In this document: in pieces, positions 19,113 to 20,323 of the stretch
Position numbering within the stretch: the first letter of the stretch is position 1
How the letters are laid out: each line of letters begins with the position of its first letter
IMG/VR virus record: IMGVR_UViG_3300034374_006306
Coordinates: 1 to 20,323 of that record
DNA: 20,323 nt
DNA from: a virus
Reading direction: 5' to 3' (one strand)
Notes under the pieces: generated by a model
The model's database searches: none
The model's input: only the letters and a program-made list of their open reading frames with translations
What the model was told of the DNA's origin: nothing
Translations under genes and position numbers: made by a program

Positions 19113-19769
19113 ATGGTCTACATAATGCAATGCGGTGAGTTCTTTAAGATTGGAATGTCTAACAATCCAGAACAAAGGCGCGTGACTTTGCAAGGCGCAA
19201 GCCCTTACGAGGTGGTGCTTATAGCACAAAAAAAAGTTTCCAATGACAGGGATTTTGAGGCTGGCCTACACAAAGAATTTGAAGATCACCATATTCGCGG
19301 AGAGTGGTTTGGAATGAGGCCTGAATTGATTGAGAGTCTTATAACGAAACACAATTTCGATTTTATCAATAACATCTCAAAAATGCATGACTTGCACTTC
19401 TCTCTAAAAATTGAAAGAGAATTACAAAAAAGCAAAAAGAATTGGGAAGCATTAAAACATCAGGCTTTATATCGTGCATACTGGAGGGGCTACAAACATG
19501 GGGAAGAGGTTGGAGAAAGGAACAAGAGAAAAGAAATACAATCTGCTTTAGGTTTAAGTGAAGTTCTTGATCTTGACAACGATAATAACCCACATTGGAG
19601 CAAAAGATTTTGCGAAGATTGCGATTTACCTGATAGTATTTGGGAAAATTTTGGTAGTTGGAAACGAATTCCAAAAAAAAATAGGCAGCAAATTTGGTTT
19701 AATTCAGACGCTCAAGAAGCGGTCGATCGCTTTCTGGATAATCTTGAAAGCAAACAGCCCAGCAAGTAG
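19113..19769 (+). CDS. GIY-YIG-like (T5orf172/MUG113) nuclease-domain protein, 218 aa
   Basis: The only plus-strand gene. ATG 19113 starts directly at the conserved domain: VYIMQCGEFFKIGMSN (2-17), RRVTLQGASPYEVVLIAQ, then EAGLHKEFEDHHIRGEWFGM with the Glu and His positions of T5orf172 domains. A charged helical stretch (ERELQKSKKNWEALKHQALY) and a C-terminal region of unknown type follow. An open frame continues upstream but reads the early gene antisense. The gene is strikingly AT-rich compared with its neighbours and lies against the direction of transcription, so it was probably acquired separately, perhaps as a homing-type endonuclease or host-take-over factor. Its last 66 bases overlap the end of the spanin gene on the other strand. 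Confidence 0.78.
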   Translation: MVYIMQCGEFFKIGMSNNPEQRRVTLQGASPYEVVLIAQKKVSNDRDFEAGLHKEFEDHHIRGEWFGMRPELIESLITKHNFDFINNISKMHDLHFSLKIERELQKSKKNWEALKHQALYRAYWRGYKHGEEVGERNKRKEIQSALGLSEVLDLDNDNNPHWSKRFCEDCDLPDSIWENFGSWKRIPKKNRQQIWFNSDAQEAVDRFLDNLESKQPSK

Positions 19770-20186
19770 CCACGCGAGGATGGTCTGCCACGTCGGGCGC
19801 GGTTCGTACTTGATGACCGGAGGAAGCTCCACCTGCTCGATGATGCGGATTGTATCGGTCATGCACATACCATCAACCACCAGAGTGTCGTGGATGCGCT
19901 TTATCTTGATTCTAAGGCGTTCTTTTTCGATTGTAATGGTATCCACCGGAAGCGACACAAACGTCGTCTCTGCGCGTATTTCTTCGATGATGATGGTAGT
20001 GTCCACGATCTCCACCTCGGGCGGCTGCATGATGCTCGGGTCTTTGGCGATGGCTCTCTTCAAGTGCCAGTTCGCGGAGCAGGAGGTGAGCGACAGGATG
20101 CAGATGGTGGTGATCAGGATCAGCACCTTGATGATGTCGCTGTCAGGCGTATGCAGGCGGGATTTGAAAGTAGAGAACCTTGTCAT
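19704..20186 (-). CDS. Single-molecule (u-type) spanin-like lipoprotein, 160 aa
   Basis: Spanins join inner and outer membranes in the last step of lysis of Gram-negative hosts. ATG 20186 gives a basic N-terminus, a hydrophobic segment (about 19-33) and a lipobox ending LTSC with Cys36, predicted to be lipidated. The periplasmic part is beta-rich (VDTTIIIEEIRAETTF, VDTITIEKERLRIKIKRIHD, DTIRIIEQVE) and a C-terminal membrane helix follows (TWQTILAWLLAGLFAFKII, 132-150). A lipoprotein signal plus C-terminal membrane helix in one chain is the u-spanin layout. The CSANWHLKRAIAKDPSI start after the lipobox matches a family I recall from Bacteroidetes phages. The open extension to 20237 lacks a recognisable start context. 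Its end overlaps the plus-strand nuclease gene. Confidence 0.72.
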   Translation of the reverse strand: MTRFSTFKSRLHTPDSDIIKVLILITTICILSLTSCSANWHLKRAIAKDPSIMQPPEVEIVDTTIIIEEIRAETTFVSLPVDTITIEKERLRIKIKRIHDTLVVDGMCMTDTIRIIEQVELPPVIKYEPRPTWQTILAWLLAGLFAFKIIQKAIDRFLSV

Positions 20187-20265
20187 CGTCGGGGGCGTAT
20201 TGATGCAAACAAAAGTACACAAGGAAGAGACTCCCATCCTCGTAGACCTGATAACAAGGGTTCAT
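20143..20265 (-). CDS. Small hypothetical protein, 40 aa, overlapping the spanin start
   Basis: ATG 20265 lies 2 bases after the stop of the truncated upstream gene. The product reads MNPCYQVYEDGSLFLVYFCL, then HQYAPDDDKVLYFQIPPAYA, an aromatic-rich sequence that looks like a beta hairpin rather than random frame. It overlaps the first 44 bases of the spanin gene. A TACTTTTG element (TAnnTTTG) lies inside it at 20210-20217 and could drive the spanin gene. No family recognised. Confidence 0.5.
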   Translation of the reverse strand: MNPCYQVYEDGSLFLVYFCLHQYAPDDDKVLYFQIPPAYA

Positions 20266-20267
20266 TT

Positions 20268-20323
20268 TTAGACCTCGAGGATGTGGCCGTCGATGATGTA
20301 GATGGTGTCGTGGTAGATCGTGT
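20268..20323 (-). CDS. Hypothetical protein, C-terminal fragment (runs off the right edge)
   Basis: The last 17 or so codons of a gene are seen, ending YHDTIYIIDGHILEV and TAA at 20268-20270. The next start follows after 2 bases, so it belongs to the same transcript. Too little is present to say what it is. Confidence 0.45.
   Translation of the reverse strand, partial: TIYHDTIYIIDGHILEV

Noticed and set aside
20210-20217. TACTTTTG as a promoter for the spanin gene
   Set aside because: It fits TAnnTTTG but lies inside a plausible 40-codon ORF and has no TTTG box at the right distance; kept only as a remark.
1-20323. tRNA genes, CRISPR arrays, insertion sequences, attachment sites
   Set aside because: No cloverleaf-like sequence, regularly spaced repeat series, transposase motif or integrase was found on reading both strands.

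Overview
The window looks like about 20 kb of a tailed double-stranded DNA phage (or prophage) of a Bacteroidetes host, probably a flavobacterium-type relative. The clues are protein families typical of Bacteroidetes phages, promoters of the TTTG / TAnnTTTG type, start codons without Shine-Dalgarno sequences but with A/C-rich leaders, and tightly overlapped genes (many ATGA junctions). All genes but one are on the minus strand, so transcription runs from high to low coordinates. Both ends cut through genes. No portal, major capsid, major tail protein, integrase, holin or endolysin was recognised, and there is no tRNA or CRISPR array.

In order of transcription: (1) 20323-19704, end of a truncated gene, a 40-codon ORF and a single-molecule spanin-like lipoprotein. 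(2) 19113-19769 on the plus strand, an AT-rich GIY-YIG/T5orf172-type nuclease gene that is probably a late arrival. (3) 19012-12206, an early/replication block: a 96-aa protein, an ssDNA-binding-like protein, a run of small proteins, a ParB-fold protein, a DUF6291-like protein, a C5-cytosine DNA methyltransferase, a VRR-NUC nuclease and a protein built around the DNA-binding domain IV of DnaA. (4) 12278-9855, a small Cys-containing phage protein, a second ParB-fold protein, an FkbM-type methyltransferase and a TET/JBP-type 2-oxoglutarate dioxygenase. (5) 9849-7963, small and large terminase subunits and a 112-aa protein. (6) 7884-1, the tail block behind tandem terminators and a fresh promoter: tail assembly chaperone, connector/terminator proteins, two large tail proteins, the tape measure protein and small phage proteins.

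The most interesting system is a possible DNA hypermodification pathway: a C5-cytosine methyltransferase (14455-13367) could make 5-methylcytosine, the TET-like enzyme (10637-9855) could hydroxylate it, and the FkbM-type O-methyltransferase (11316-10624) could cap the hydroxyl. The last two sit directly before the terminase genes in DNA of lower G+C than its surroundings. Two further hidden coding signals stand out. The tail assembly chaperone gene carries a T9 run after which the -1 frame, not the original frame, encodes the conserved-looking C-terminal domain (programmed frameshift or homopolymer error). The cytosine methyltransferase gene carries a 296-codon same-strand ORF in the +1 frame whose sequence also looks like a conserved phage protein, suggesting dual coding.

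Functions are assigned from motifs and remembered family patterns; no database search was possible.
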